Shown here in pieces: positions 1 through 7,446 of a stretch of 11,939 bases of DNA. The notes beneath the pieces are model-generated. The model did no database searches. It had not been told where the DNA came from and was given only the letters and a program-made list of their open reading frames with translations. Source of the stretch: Temnopleurus reevesii (Eukaryota > Echinodermata > Echinoidea > Temnopleuroida > Temnopleuridae); NCBI GenBank assembly GCA_036244855.1, contig BQKZ01004509.1, forward strand, positions 1,698-13,636, written 5' to 3'. Made by a program: the position numbers and the translations under genes. The stretch's first letter is position 1; every line of letters begins with the position of its first letter.

Positions 1-170
1 TACAGTTGATCGATGAATTGTTTTAATTTCAAAATATCTTTTTCTCACTGTCTGCTTATATTGATAACAATATTGTTAACAACAGAGTTTGCATAAATGT
101 GTTACCATTGCCTAGATCAGTGGATATACATTTCTAATCGCCTGTTAAATTTTGATCGGCAGTTTATATT

Positions 171-1196
171 GAATTGAATTGAATTGAATTTATTTATTTC
201 CTTTTTCATATACATAATCAATGCAAATAACAACACAAGTAAAACAAAATAAAGGAGGCGAGTACCCAGAATTAACAAAACAAAGTGAAACAAAATCATC
301 TCTTCGAAAAAAAAGTTAAAGAAAATAAATTATTACATATTATTATTTGAAGTAAACAATTTAAGAAGAAAAAAAAAGAGATAGGTGAAGAAAGGAAATT
401 GTTGAGGAGATTTGAAAGGTAAGAGAGAGGTGAGCAGTGAGAAGAAAAAAGAAGGATTTTGGCATTATAACATTAAATATCGATGTCAAGAGAGAGCATC
501 TGGTGTATTAAACACTTGACAGCAAGCATTGCAGGTGTTGGTCCTGTTGGACATTGGAACACGCCAATACACTAATAACCATGTGCATATGTCAAAGCTA
601 ACGTAAATGCAATAGGGAAATATAATAGAACAAACAAGTATACAATTACGAGGAAATTAAATTATTTTTCATTTTACGCGAGAAAGTATGCAGAGAAAGT
701 GTATTTTGAACTGCTTCTGGCAGGGAGTTCCAAAGCTTGGAGCCTGAATAGCGAATGTCAAACTGAAATGTTCGGGTTCTATGTTTTGGTAAGTGTATTT
801 CGCTCGCACCTCTCGTATTATAGTCATGGAACTCCGAATTCATGCGGAAACAAAATTGCTCGTTAAATTGACTTGGGAATATATTATTTGTACATTTATA
901 CATAAAGACGATCTGTTGGTGAAAGTTTATATCCGTTAATTTCAGTAGTTTTAGATCTTTAAAAATAGGATTGGTGTGATCACGAAAGTCAGCCCCAGAT
1001 ATAATGCGAACTATCTTTTTTTGTAGGACTACCAGCTTACGGATATTCGTTTTGTTTGTGTTTGCCCAGATAAGATTACAATATGTTAAATAGGGTAGGA
1101 CGAGAGCACAATATAAAATTCGTAATATGTGTCCGGGAAGAAGGTGTTTGATTTTGGATATTATGCCAATACTTTTTGATATTTTGCTTTCTACTA
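171..1196 (-). mobile_element. 5'-truncated non-LTR retrotransposon (CR1/L2/Jockey-like superfamily)
   Basis: This ~1.03 kb segment interrupts the tandem repeat. Joining the flanks (GTTTATATT before it, GAGTATTG after it) recreates the intact repeat seen at 1604-1617 and 10722-10740. On the minus strand it reads as the C-terminal part of a reverse-transcriptase polyprotein (1196-646), a ~475 bp 3' UTR, and a 3' tail of pentanucleotide repeats (AATTC on the minus strand, GAATT at 171-190 on the plus). A short tandem 3' tail in place of poly(A) and severe 5' truncation are typical of CR1/L2-type elements. TATTGA occurs at both borders (167-172 and 1195-1200) and is either a short target duplication or microhomology. 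The exact clade cannot be set from this fragment. Confidence 0.82.
646..1196 (-). pseudogene. C-terminal fragment of non-LTR retrotransposon reverse-transcriptase ORF
   Basis: The minus strand is open without a stop from the truncation point near 1196 down to the stop at 646, about 183 codons, so the frame extends well upstream of the first in-frame ATG at 903. Recognisable family features, in order, are a LYCALVLPYLTYCNLIWAN stretch (about 1057-1113), a LVVLQKKIVRII motif (about 1003-1038), and the C-terminal DYNTRGAS and SGSKLWNSLPEAV signatures (about 700-830). These mark the region after the reverse-transcriptase palm and thumb in CR1/L2/Jockey-type ORF2 proteins. The endonuclease and catalytic RT core (FADD-type motif) are missing, so the copy cannot move by itself. 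The absence of frameshifts suggests a fairly recent insertion. Confidence 0.8.
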
Positions 1197-1640
1197 TTGA
1201 GTATTGTTTATATCAATAAGTGCATGTCTAATGAAATGAGGAGCCACGTTATTGCTCGTCTGTTTATATTGAAAAGACTGCAGTTTACGCAGGGAAATGG
1301 ATATACAAACGCCTGCTTATATCAATAAGTGCACTGTTAATCTCCCAATATGCATTTCTGCTTATGTGTTTGTATTGATATTGACATTGATATCATATTG
1401 CTTAATAATATCATAGCACGCAATTCTGAATGGCTCCCTCTATTTACAGTTGATCGATGAATTGTTTTAATTTCAAAATATCTTTTTCTCACTGTCTGCT
1501 TATATTGATAACAATATTGTTAACAACAGAGTTTGCATAAATGTGTTACAATTGCCTAGATCAGTGGATATACATGTCTAATCGCCTGTTTAAGTTTGAT
1601 CGTCAGTTTATATTGAGTATTGTTAATAATGTACCATGAT

Positions 1641-2946
1641 ATGATTTTCTAATAGTCAGTTTAATAAAAGTGTTGTAAATGTCACAATATATGATAGTCT
1701 GTTTATATTGTGCGTTGGTGATGCCATAAAATACGTTCATGTCTTAATGTACATTTTGACCACCTGTTTATATAATATATTATAAACTGTTGCTAGTGCC
1801 TTACTATGTGTTTTTGACAGTTAGTTTAAATAGGCGGGTTTAACTAGTAGATGCAAATTGTTCTTGACAACCCGAAAACTTGCCCGAGGCTTGCCCGAGA
1901 TAGCAACAACTCATGTATGCAAACTGGATACCGAGTAATGTAGTTCAATAAACCAGTTAAAGGAATACCGCGTAACTTTGGAGGTTGGCAAGAAACGTAT
2001 ATAAATTTGAATCTATAGTAAACCCGTCTAATAGTTGTTGTTAAAACCATGTTATACTTTTTGATCGTCTGTTTATAGTTGGCGTTGGTAACGTCAACAT
2101 CATTGTTGATGCCATAATGTGCATATTTGACGATGATATTTGACCGACTGTTTAGATATAATTATTGAGTGTTGCTAGTGTCTTAAAATGTACTTTTTGA
2201 CAGCCAGTGTAATTGTCGAAACCATGTAACTTTTTGATCGTCAGTTTATAGTTGATGTTGGTAATACCATAATGTACATTTTGAGTGCCAATATGCCTTT
2301 TTTACCGTCTGTTTTTTGTTGGTGTCGTTCAGGCCACATTATAATGATTGTATATTTACAATTAGCAATGTTGACTCCATAACATGGATTCTTTTCATTT
2401 ACAATTTATATTGAATTCATATATAAATGTTGGTAATGTCATGATAAGCTTTTTGACCGCCAGTTCATTGTTTTTATGTGGTTCATGCATAAATGTACAT
2501 TTTGGACACCTGTTTATCACCTGTTTATAATCATCGAGTGTTACTAATGCTTTGAATATGTATTTTTGACAGTCAGTTTAAATTGAGTATTAGAATTAGT
2601 ATACATGTACTATAATGTGCATTTTTGACCGCCACTTTATATTGGTTGCTTTTGAAGCCATGATATGTTTTTATCGTCTGTTTTAGTCATGTTAGTTGAT
2701 GTCGTTAAGGCCACATTATAATTATCGTATATTCACAATGAGCGTTGTTGACTCAATAGCATGCATTATTTTTATTGTCAATTTATGTTGGTAATTGAAT
2801 GTTGGCAAAGCCATAATAAGCATTTTAACCGTCAGTTAATTTTAAATCAGTTAATAATTAATGCCTTAATATGTATTTAGAAGTGCGTATTGTTGAAGCC
2901 ATAATATGCTTTTTGATCGTCTGTCTATATTTAGTGTTGTCTACAC
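1641..2946. repeat. Diverged minisatellite array with an older ~378 bp higher-order period
   Basis: This stretch consists of degenerate 50-65 bp monomers that repeat phrases such as TTTTTGACCGCCAGTTTATA, GTTGGTAATGCC and CATAATGTGCATTTTTGA. A second level is visible: the segment from GTCGTTCAGGCCACATTATA at 2324 recurs as GTCGTTAAGGCCACATTATA at 2701, and the similarity continues for more than 60 bases (CAATGTTGACTCCATA against CGTTGTTGACTCAATA). The GTTGCTAGTGCCTTA, GTTGCTAGTGTCTTA and GTTACTAATGCTTTG blocks near 1790, 2173 and 2541 follow a similar spacing once the 1833-2028 insertion is removed. No coding potential is seen on either strand. Confidence 0.7.
1833..2028. mobile_element. 196-bp TIR element flanked by TA (MITE candidate)
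   Basis: The ends are inverted repeats, GGCGGGTTTA at the left and TAAACCCGTC at the right (one mismatch in 10), with the next bases (ACTAG against CTATAG) partly complementary. TA sits immediately outside each end (1831-1832 and 2029-2030). Removing the element and one TA restores a continuous monomer comparable to the uninterrupted one at 2203-2230. Its base composition is GC-richer than the surrounding repeat, and it holds a direct repeat of TTGCCCGAG near 1880-1898. No transposase is encoded, so this is a non-autonomous element. TA duplication would suit a Tc1/mariner-like family, but that assignment is inference. Confidence 0.62.
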
Positions 2947-3495
2947 ATGATTTGTACACATATGAAACCAAATGTGTACAATACTAATTTTTTTTTACCC
3001 TTTTGTCAAAAGAAAAGCAAATGAACGAGCAAAGTGAGCGCCCCCTTACAGGATCTAGCCGAGAGTTTTCCATCGTCAATTATACGGGCTGTTTCATATT
3101 GCATGTACGACGTCATTTGTATCAAGTCATCTGACACATTAAATTCCCTTTTTCCCATTTCTGCGATGATTAGCGATTATAAGCAATAGGAGACCATTTT
3201 TCTTGTGATGGGACATTAACAATTTTGTTTCTTTTTAATCATCCACCACAATGTTGCTTTCGGGCTATCAGAGTTCGATGTTTTAATATCAAAATGACTG
3301 TCGCAAAAAAAAAAAAAAATTCTCCTAAGATTAATGACTAAAGAGTGCTGCCCAGCCCCAAACCCAACCAACCAACCAGTAATTGTCTGAGCTCCAAAGA
3401 ACATGCCATAGATTTGTCTTATACGCTCAAAAGAACTGATTGGTACTTTGATTATTACTATTGTTATTATGATTTCTATCATGCCATGCAGTTTT
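2947..3495. other. Unclassified ~550 bp insertion between minisatellite monomers
   Basis: The monomer pattern stops after CTATATTTAGTGTTGT (~2940) and resumes with TTATGCCATAAAATGCATTT at about 3523, so the intervening DNA is probably inserted. It starts with a stem-loop (2952-2981), then a T-rich run and a GC-richer patch (GAACGAGCAAAGTGAGCGCC, ~3022-3041). It contains an A15 tract at 3305-3319 and a small AACC cluster at ~3362-3377. No long reading frame resembles a known protein on either strand. I could not find terminal repeats or a target duplication, so the edges are approximate and the type is unknown. Confidence 0.4.
2952..2981. repeat. Perfect 10-bp stem-loop
   Basis: TTGTACACAT at 2952-2961 is exactly complementary to ATGTGTACAA at 2972-2981, with a 10-base spacer. 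It lies at the edge where the minisatellite stops and may be the terminus of the inserted segment. Confidence 0.7.
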
Positions 3496-3860
3496 CAATT
3501 ATGTTTACATTTAGAGTTGTATTATGCCATAAAATGCATTTCTATTTGCCTGTTTATATTGATAAATGAGTAATGTCATGTCATGGATATCACAGTGGTT
3601 GATAATGTGTATTGCTTACAACAATTACTTATTAACCTTATTTACACAGTGGAGTATACAAATGATTGACGAACTGTAACTATCTTTGAATTTGGATTGA
3701 AATAAAGATAAGTGAAATATAAGTTTTCATTTTATCACATTTGTGTTTATCTTATTATCAAACCGAGTAAATGAAACAAATGCATAAATAAACTAATATA
3801 TAACTAAAACAAAGTGCTCAACACCCCGCTTTTTAGATTAACCCAATGTACATCTTTGCA
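3496..3860. repeat. Last left-side monomer, then AT-rich unique DNA without a gene
   Basis: About 3520-3595 holds one more minisatellite monomer (GCCATAAAATGCATTT followed by CCTGTTTATATTGATAAATG), showing that the array once reached this point. From ~3600 to 3860 the DNA is AT-rich with no convincing reading frame, RNA gene or repeat. Confidence 0.55.
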
Positions 3861-4380
3861 TAACCCTCCCTCCCCCACCCCCTTTCTCACTCCCGCTCTC
3901 TCTCTCTCCATCCATTTTGAATCTTCTCTTCCTACCATCTTTATCATGTCTGTCCCACTTTTCATTATAGCTATCCCCTTCCTATGTCCATTGTATCTTT
4001 CTGATCCTCCTCTGTCTCTCCATCACCTCAGACTCCCCTCTATCGCTCTCTCCCTCTCTATCTCTATTTTTCCATCCCCCTTCCAATTCTCACCCCTCGC
4101 TCTGTCTCTCTCTGTCTCTCTCTCTGTCTCTCTCTCTCTCTTTCCCCATTTATTTATTTCCCTCTTCCTCTCTTTCTCCTCTCTCTCTCTCTCTCTCCCT
4201 CTCCTGCGCCCTCTCTATTCATCTTTTGCTCCCCCTTCTATCTCTCCTCTCTCTCTCTTTCTCGATTTTAATATCTCCCTCTCTCGATCTCTTTTCTTTC
4301 ACTACCAATATCCAGCTTCACCCTCTCCCTCTTCCCATCCATTTCCCCCTCCCTTCCCGTCATCTTTATCTCTCCCCTAC

Positions 4381-4415
<35 letters not shown>

Positions 4416-4504
4416 AATCAATCCCTATCCACCCCTCTCTTAGTTTATCTCTCTCATTGTATCTTTACTATTAGACTCCCTCTTTTGATTTCTACACATC
4501 TCCC

Positions 4505-4531
<27 letters not shown>
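3861..4531. repeat. ~670 bp polypyrimidine (CT)n tract
   Basis: The plus strand is almost entirely C and T. It includes clean CT runs at about 4391-4414 and 4505-4531 and many shorter TCTC blocks with TCCC and TTTC interruptions. Open frames across it (for example 3814-4443 and 4226-4474) give only Ser/Leu/Pro low-complexity protein and are composition artefacts, not genes. Long mirror-symmetric polypyrimidine tracts can form triplex (H-DNA) and are prone to length change. Confidence 0.93.
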
Positions 4532-4536
<5 letters not shown>

Positions 4537-4598
4537 GTTGTTAACTCCTTTCTCCTCTCCATCTCTCGCTATCCTTCGGCCAATCAATCAGCCAATCA

Positions 4599-4615
4599 TT
4601 TATATATATATATAT
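4599..4615. repeat. (TA)n microsatellite
   Basis: About eight TA repeats follow a short CAATCA/GCCAATCA cluster at the end of the pyrimidine tract. From 4616 to ~4790 no gene or element is recognisable. Confidence 0.85.
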
Positions 4616-4794
4616 GTCTCCTTTCTCATAATTTGTTTTTTATGATGCACGGGGTACGATTAATCTAAATCGAAGGGCGATTTTACATCTTAATTTTCGA
4701 TAATTCTTGTGAGATTCTCCCTTTCGCATAGAAAAAAATACTCCCATAATGCATTTTCCATTTTAAAATTCGGACTTTCGTTCATACTCCTGCC

Positions 4795-4916
4795 ACATAG
4801 AAGCACGGAAGCAACACGATTCAACACGACTCTTTGTTTGGAGGCAGTTAACTGTAGACCTAAAGAATTGTGTTCAATATTGCTTCTGGGCCTCTATGTA
4901 ACTCGGGATTAAGGCT
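4795..4916. mobile_element. Foldback (MITE-like) element, copy A
   Basis: The left arm (4795-~4836, starting ACATAGAAGCACGGAAGCAA) is complementary, with scattered mismatches, to the right arm (~4861-4899, ending TGCTTCTGGGCCTCTATGT). The loop contains GAGGCAGTTAACTGTAGAC. The right side continues as AACTCGGGATTAAGGC, matching the outer end of copies B and C, so the full element may extend to ~4916. It encodes no protein. Reading frames crossing it, such as 4709-4912, are incidental. Confidence 0.65.
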
Positions 4917-5004
4917 TGCTCAATATCATTTGCCATTATTTAAGGGCGTAGGATATAAAAAATAATATTGTATGTTTTATTTTAGCGTCAATGATGCGTC
5001 AATA

Positions 5005-5136
5005 ACATAGAAGCCCCCATTGAAGATGATTCAACACGACTCTTTGTTCTGAGGCAGCTTATATAAACTGATCTTAACATAGAGTCGTGTTTCTTCGTGT
5101 TGCTTCAGGGTATCTATGTGACTGGGGCCTTAGAGC
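5005..5136. mobile_element. Foldback (MITE-like) element, copy B
   Basis: Same family as the copy at 4795. The left arm begins ACATAGAAGCCCCC and includes GATTCAACACGACTCTTTGT (shared with copy A). The middle contains GAGGCAGCTTATATAAACTG. The right arm, AGAGTCGTGTTTCTTCGTGT onward to TATCTATGT at 5119, is the imperfect complement of the left arm, and the outer end reads GACTGGGGCCTTAGAGCC. The two copies stand about 210 bp apart in the same orientation, so they may be separate insertions or a local duplication. Confidence 0.65.
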
Positions 5137-6116
5137 CACCAAGCTTTATTGTCAGAAATAGAGCTAGTTCTGCAACACACAATAGAAAAGGTAATGATGG
5201 AGACCAATTTGCTATTTTAAATCAGTACAGCCAAGTTTGTGCCAAGTTGGCCAGAACGAAGGTCCGATGGTTTACTGCATAATGCATTATGGGACGGCAA
5301 TAGCGTAGATGTGATTGTAAAAACTAACACTGTACATTCGCAAGTGGGGAAAACTAGAGTTTTTGCGAGAAAAGAATGGTAATATAAACCTTTATTTTTT
5401 GCATATTGAGCTTTTTTGGTTCAAAGTTCAGGCTCAGGATCAAACAAAAAAAGTTTGGGATCAATTTAATTTTGTTTTCGTTTTAAAATGGCCATATTTG
5501 TTCATATGTAAGGAAATCCTGCATTAAATAAAATTACTGAAAATGTTTCGGAGTGTTTGATAGCAGGCCATGCAATTGCATTTCGGGTATTTTCAGAAAT
5601 ATGGTATAAACCTCGAATACTAGTACAAATTTTTACCATGATCCCTAATTTTTTGGACAGTATATATTAAAAATGAAAGTCGTGTTTTGTGTATACAGCA
5701 CTTCGCAGAAGGGGCATAGAAACTGGACCATTTGAACAGTTTACATTCAGGAATCTACAATAGGTACATGGAGAGAACAAAAGAAATGTCCCCACGTCCT
5801 ATTCTGCTGAAATTATGTCAAAATGATGTCTCACATTGGATTGGAAGAGCATTTTCTTTTGTGTGTATTTCTAGCTATTGTAAACGCCTGGATGAAGTTG
5901 TTTAATTTGTCATAATCCTTTGTCCCGTCTGCTCGCAGTGCATGAATCTGTGAAATCGGCAAATGGAGATCCAGTATTTTAAGGACTATGTATTATATAA
6001 CTACTTGACATGTGTATATGTGATACGTTTACGAATATTAATTAATGTATGGATGTTTTCTGTTTTGTTTGTATATTGTTTTTATGTTTGTTTTGCATGT
6101 TTGATAAATAAATGAC
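5137..6116. other. Gene-poor AT-rich DNA
   Basis: No convincing exon, RNA gene or element was found in this ~980 bp. Visible details are a 14-bp perfect palindrome CATAATGCATTATG at 5278-5291 and an AATAAA close to the end (~6107). An acceptor-like site (TGTGTATACAG, ending 5698) is followed 65 bases later by a GT, but the frame that would fit the death-domain exon contains a TAG, so it is not supported as an exon of that gene. Confidence 0.5.
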
Positions 6117-6117
6117 N

Positions 6118-6168
6118 GCCGAAGAGCTACTCTTCGGCACTCTTCGGCGCTCTTCGGCACTCTTCGGC
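6118..6168. repeat. 9-bp hairpin merged with a 10-bp tandem repeat (ACTCTTCGGC x4)
   Basis: GCCGAAGAG at 6118-6126 pairs perfectly with CTCTTCGGC at 6130-6138 across a CTA loop. From 6129 to 6168 the 10-mer ACTCTTCGGC is repeated four times (third copy GCTCTTCGGC). The ambiguous base N at 6117 directly abuts the hairpin, so the true copy number may not be correctly resolved in this assembly. Confidence 0.88.
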
Positions 6169-6171
6169 TTT

Positions 6172-6256
6172 TAGTAGGACCCAGTTAGGCTGCCTGCGAA
6201 CAAAGAGTTGTGTTGAATCGGGTTGCTTCCGGGGCCGTATGTGACTTGGGCCTAAG
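6172..6256 (-). mobile_element. Foldback element, half copy C (inverted)
   Basis: Read on the minus strand this gives the left half of the same family: TTAGGCCCAAGTCACATA, then CCCCGGAAGCAACCCGATTC, AACACAACTCTTTGTTCG and CAGGCAGCCTAACTG. It therefore contains one arm and the start of the loop but no second arm. The opposite end stops next to the 10-bp tandem repeat at 6168. This copy shows the outermost end of the arm better than A and B do. Confidence 0.6.
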
Positions 6257-6411
6257 CAAATCACCGTATCGCGACACGGCATTTGCGCAGTATATTGTTT
6301 ATTAATGGTCACAGTGCTCCTCCGAGCTAAGGATGTTCAACATTTTATTAGAGAGCCATACACTTCAATAAGCTAGGATAAATAATTTTGTTCTCAATAT
6401 TCTGTAAAAGA

Positions 6412-6550
6412 AAAAGGAACATGCATAGCTCTTGGGTAGACATTTTAAAGCATATCCGCTGTGTAGACTTTATTAATTTTACCCGACTTTGTGAGAGATT
6501 CTACCCGATATGTGGCAAAATATTTTTCAACTGACACGCATGTTCCTTTT
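6412..6550. mobile_element. 139-bp segment bounded by 13-bp perfect inverted repeats
   Basis: AAAAGGAACATGC at 6412-6424 is the exact complement of GCATGTTCCTTTT at 6538-6550. Inside, GGGTAGA (~6434) and TCTACCC (~6498) are also inverted. The interior is AT-rich and non-coding. It may be a small foldback or MITE; no target duplication is apparent. Confidence 0.5.
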
Positions 6551-6564
6551 AACACAATTATGTA

Positions 6565-6702
6565 ATATTGGATGGCAATGGATGGAATACCACGGAATAT
6601 TGCACGATATAGGGCAATATTGCACGAATCGAAGTTGAGTGCAATATTGGCCCTAACGAGTGCAATATTCCCGGTATTTCATGAAATAAAGCCATCCAAT
6701 AT
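6565..6702. mobile_element. 138-bp imperfect palindrome built on GTGCAATATT
   Basis: The outer arms 6565-6576 and 6691-6702 (ATATTGGATGGC and GCCATCCAATAT) are perfect complements. So are the inner arms 6615-6625 and 6639-6649 (CAATATTGCAC and GTGCAATATTG), around a 13-base loop. The stretches between also pair with few mismatches, including GGAATATTGCACGATATAGG against its partner in CCCTAACGAGTGCAATATTCC. The whole could fold as one long hairpin of ~60 bp arms, typical of a foldback MITE. No coding sequence is present. Confidence 0.72.
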
Positions 6703-6856
6703 AATTTTTATTATCTCTACATTAGCCTTTGACTTACCGGTATTATTGTAGAAGTACCAGAAGGCTGATCACTGCTTTGCGCATGCGTGAAATTGAAGCC
6801 GTGCAATATGGCCTACTATTGCACGGCTTAAAACTCTCATATAGATAATAATATTT
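6703..6856. repeat. Second foldback with a 13-bp hairpin core
   Basis: AAGCCGTGCAATA at 6796-6808 and TATTGCACGGCTT at 6817-6829 are perfect complements with an 8-base loop. Around it, TTATTATCT (6708-6716) and AGATAATAA (6843-6851) form an outer 9-bp inverted repeat. The core again uses GTGCAATA, tying it to the adjacent palindrome at 6565-6702; the two could be parts of one composite element of about 290 bp. Confidence 0.55.
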
Positions 6857-6931
6857 AGTGTCTCGATTTTAAATAGAACATACTGTTGCAAATAGCATAA
6901 CTTGCTGATATTAATTTATGCGTGCATCATC

Positions 6932-6951
6932 ACAAGCCAAAACTGGCTTGT
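6932..6951. repeat. 8-bp hairpin upstream of the death-domain exon
   Basis: ACAAGCCA at 6932-6939 pairs perfectly with TGGCTTGT at 6944-6951 around AAAC. The rest of 6857-7153 is AT-rich and is read as intron of the downstream gene; it holds no recognisable exon. Confidence 0.6.
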
Positions 6952-7153
6952 TTCAGTTAGTGTGTTTTTTGTGCACTCATAAATAAGAAAATTACGCCAT
7001 ACTTTCCACATTTGGTGTTCCTTTGTGTCCTGTTCCATATTTCATGAATGTGTGTTTGATATATCGATGCATGTTTTATTAAGTCCAATTTCCGTTATAA
7101 ACTACTATCATTCATTCATTCCGTCAATTAATATATCTGTACTTTTAATTCAG

Positions 7154-7446
7154 ACAAGGTCGATTCCTTGTCGCCACCGACAAACTTCTTGAGCACATGG
7201 TAGACCTAGTCCAGACACCAAAGGACGTACAGTCTCTGGGCTACAAGCTTGGTTTCTCTTGTGCTGATGTAGAGAAATACATAGATCGTGAAGATGCATC
7301 ACTGAAGCGTGTCTCAAGAGTAGGTTTTACTGAGATGCTCCGTGATTGGAGATGTCGGGTGAGACCAAGCGAGCAGATTGATGATCTTTATCAAGCCATG
7401 AATGATGCTGGGCTTGGACAGATGATTCAATCCATTCTACCCGAGC
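7154..7446 (+). CDS. Death-domain protein, penultimate coding exon (5' part outside the window)
   Basis: The exon follows a good acceptor (TATCTGTACTTTTAATTCAG ending at 7153) and ends at a strong donor (GAGC then GTAAGT at 7447). It is open throughout and starts with the third base of a split codon, so the ATG at 7197 is internal rather than the true start. The 97 complete codons encode a death domain: LGYKLGFSCADVEKYIDRE resembles the helix 2-3 region, GFTEMLRDW (Trp about 65 residues into the exon) is the hallmark helix 5 core, and DLYQAMNDAGLGQMIQSIL is the helix 6 region. Death domains assemble homotypic signalling complexes in apoptosis and innate immunity, usually in the cytoplasm. The partner domains lie upstream and are not visible, so neither the receptor or adaptor class nor a gene name can be given. 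Reading through the donor would add 22 unrelated residues and stop at 7511; this would be an intron-retention form at best. Confidence 0.85.

Larger units (their letters stand above)
1..1640. repeat. Left copy of the ~410-670 bp tandem repeat, split by a retrotransposon
   Basis: One repeat unit runs 1-170, is broken by the retrotransposon, and continues 1201-1444. A second unit starts at 1445 with the same motif (TACAGTTGATCGATGAATTG) and stays near-identical to the first for about 160 bases, with only a handful of differences, before passing into diverged monomers after ~1620. The unit here is about 414 bp once the insertion is removed. It lacks a ~255 bp stretch present in the homologous units at 10560-11891: the CTCCCTCTATTT motif at 1434-1445 joins directly to ACAGTTGATCG, whereas on the right a block carrying the CTCGGCAGCTTAGCCGAC motif lies between them. 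This is non-coding satellite-like DNA. Confidence 0.85.

Noticed and set aside
1844..2050. Minus-strand frame of 68 codons
   Set aside because: It covers the TIR element and its flank; no recognisable protein, and the element is better explained as non-coding.
3216..3569. Opposing small frames around the A15 tract
   Set aside because: They contain homopolymer-encoded Lys or Phe runs and no domain.
3814..4474. Long plus-strand open frames (209 and 82 codons) in the CT tract
   Set aside because: They translate into Ser/Leu/Pro low complexity caused purely by the pyrimidine repeat; no domain and no gene context.
5699..5763. Possible exon between TGTGTATACAG and GTACAT
   Set aside because: The phase needed to join the death-domain exon at 7154 meets a TAG at 5717-5719, and no domain is recognisable.
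6127..6312. Minus-strand frame of 61 codons
   Set aside because: It is read through the 10-bp tandem repeat and the half foldback element; not a gene.
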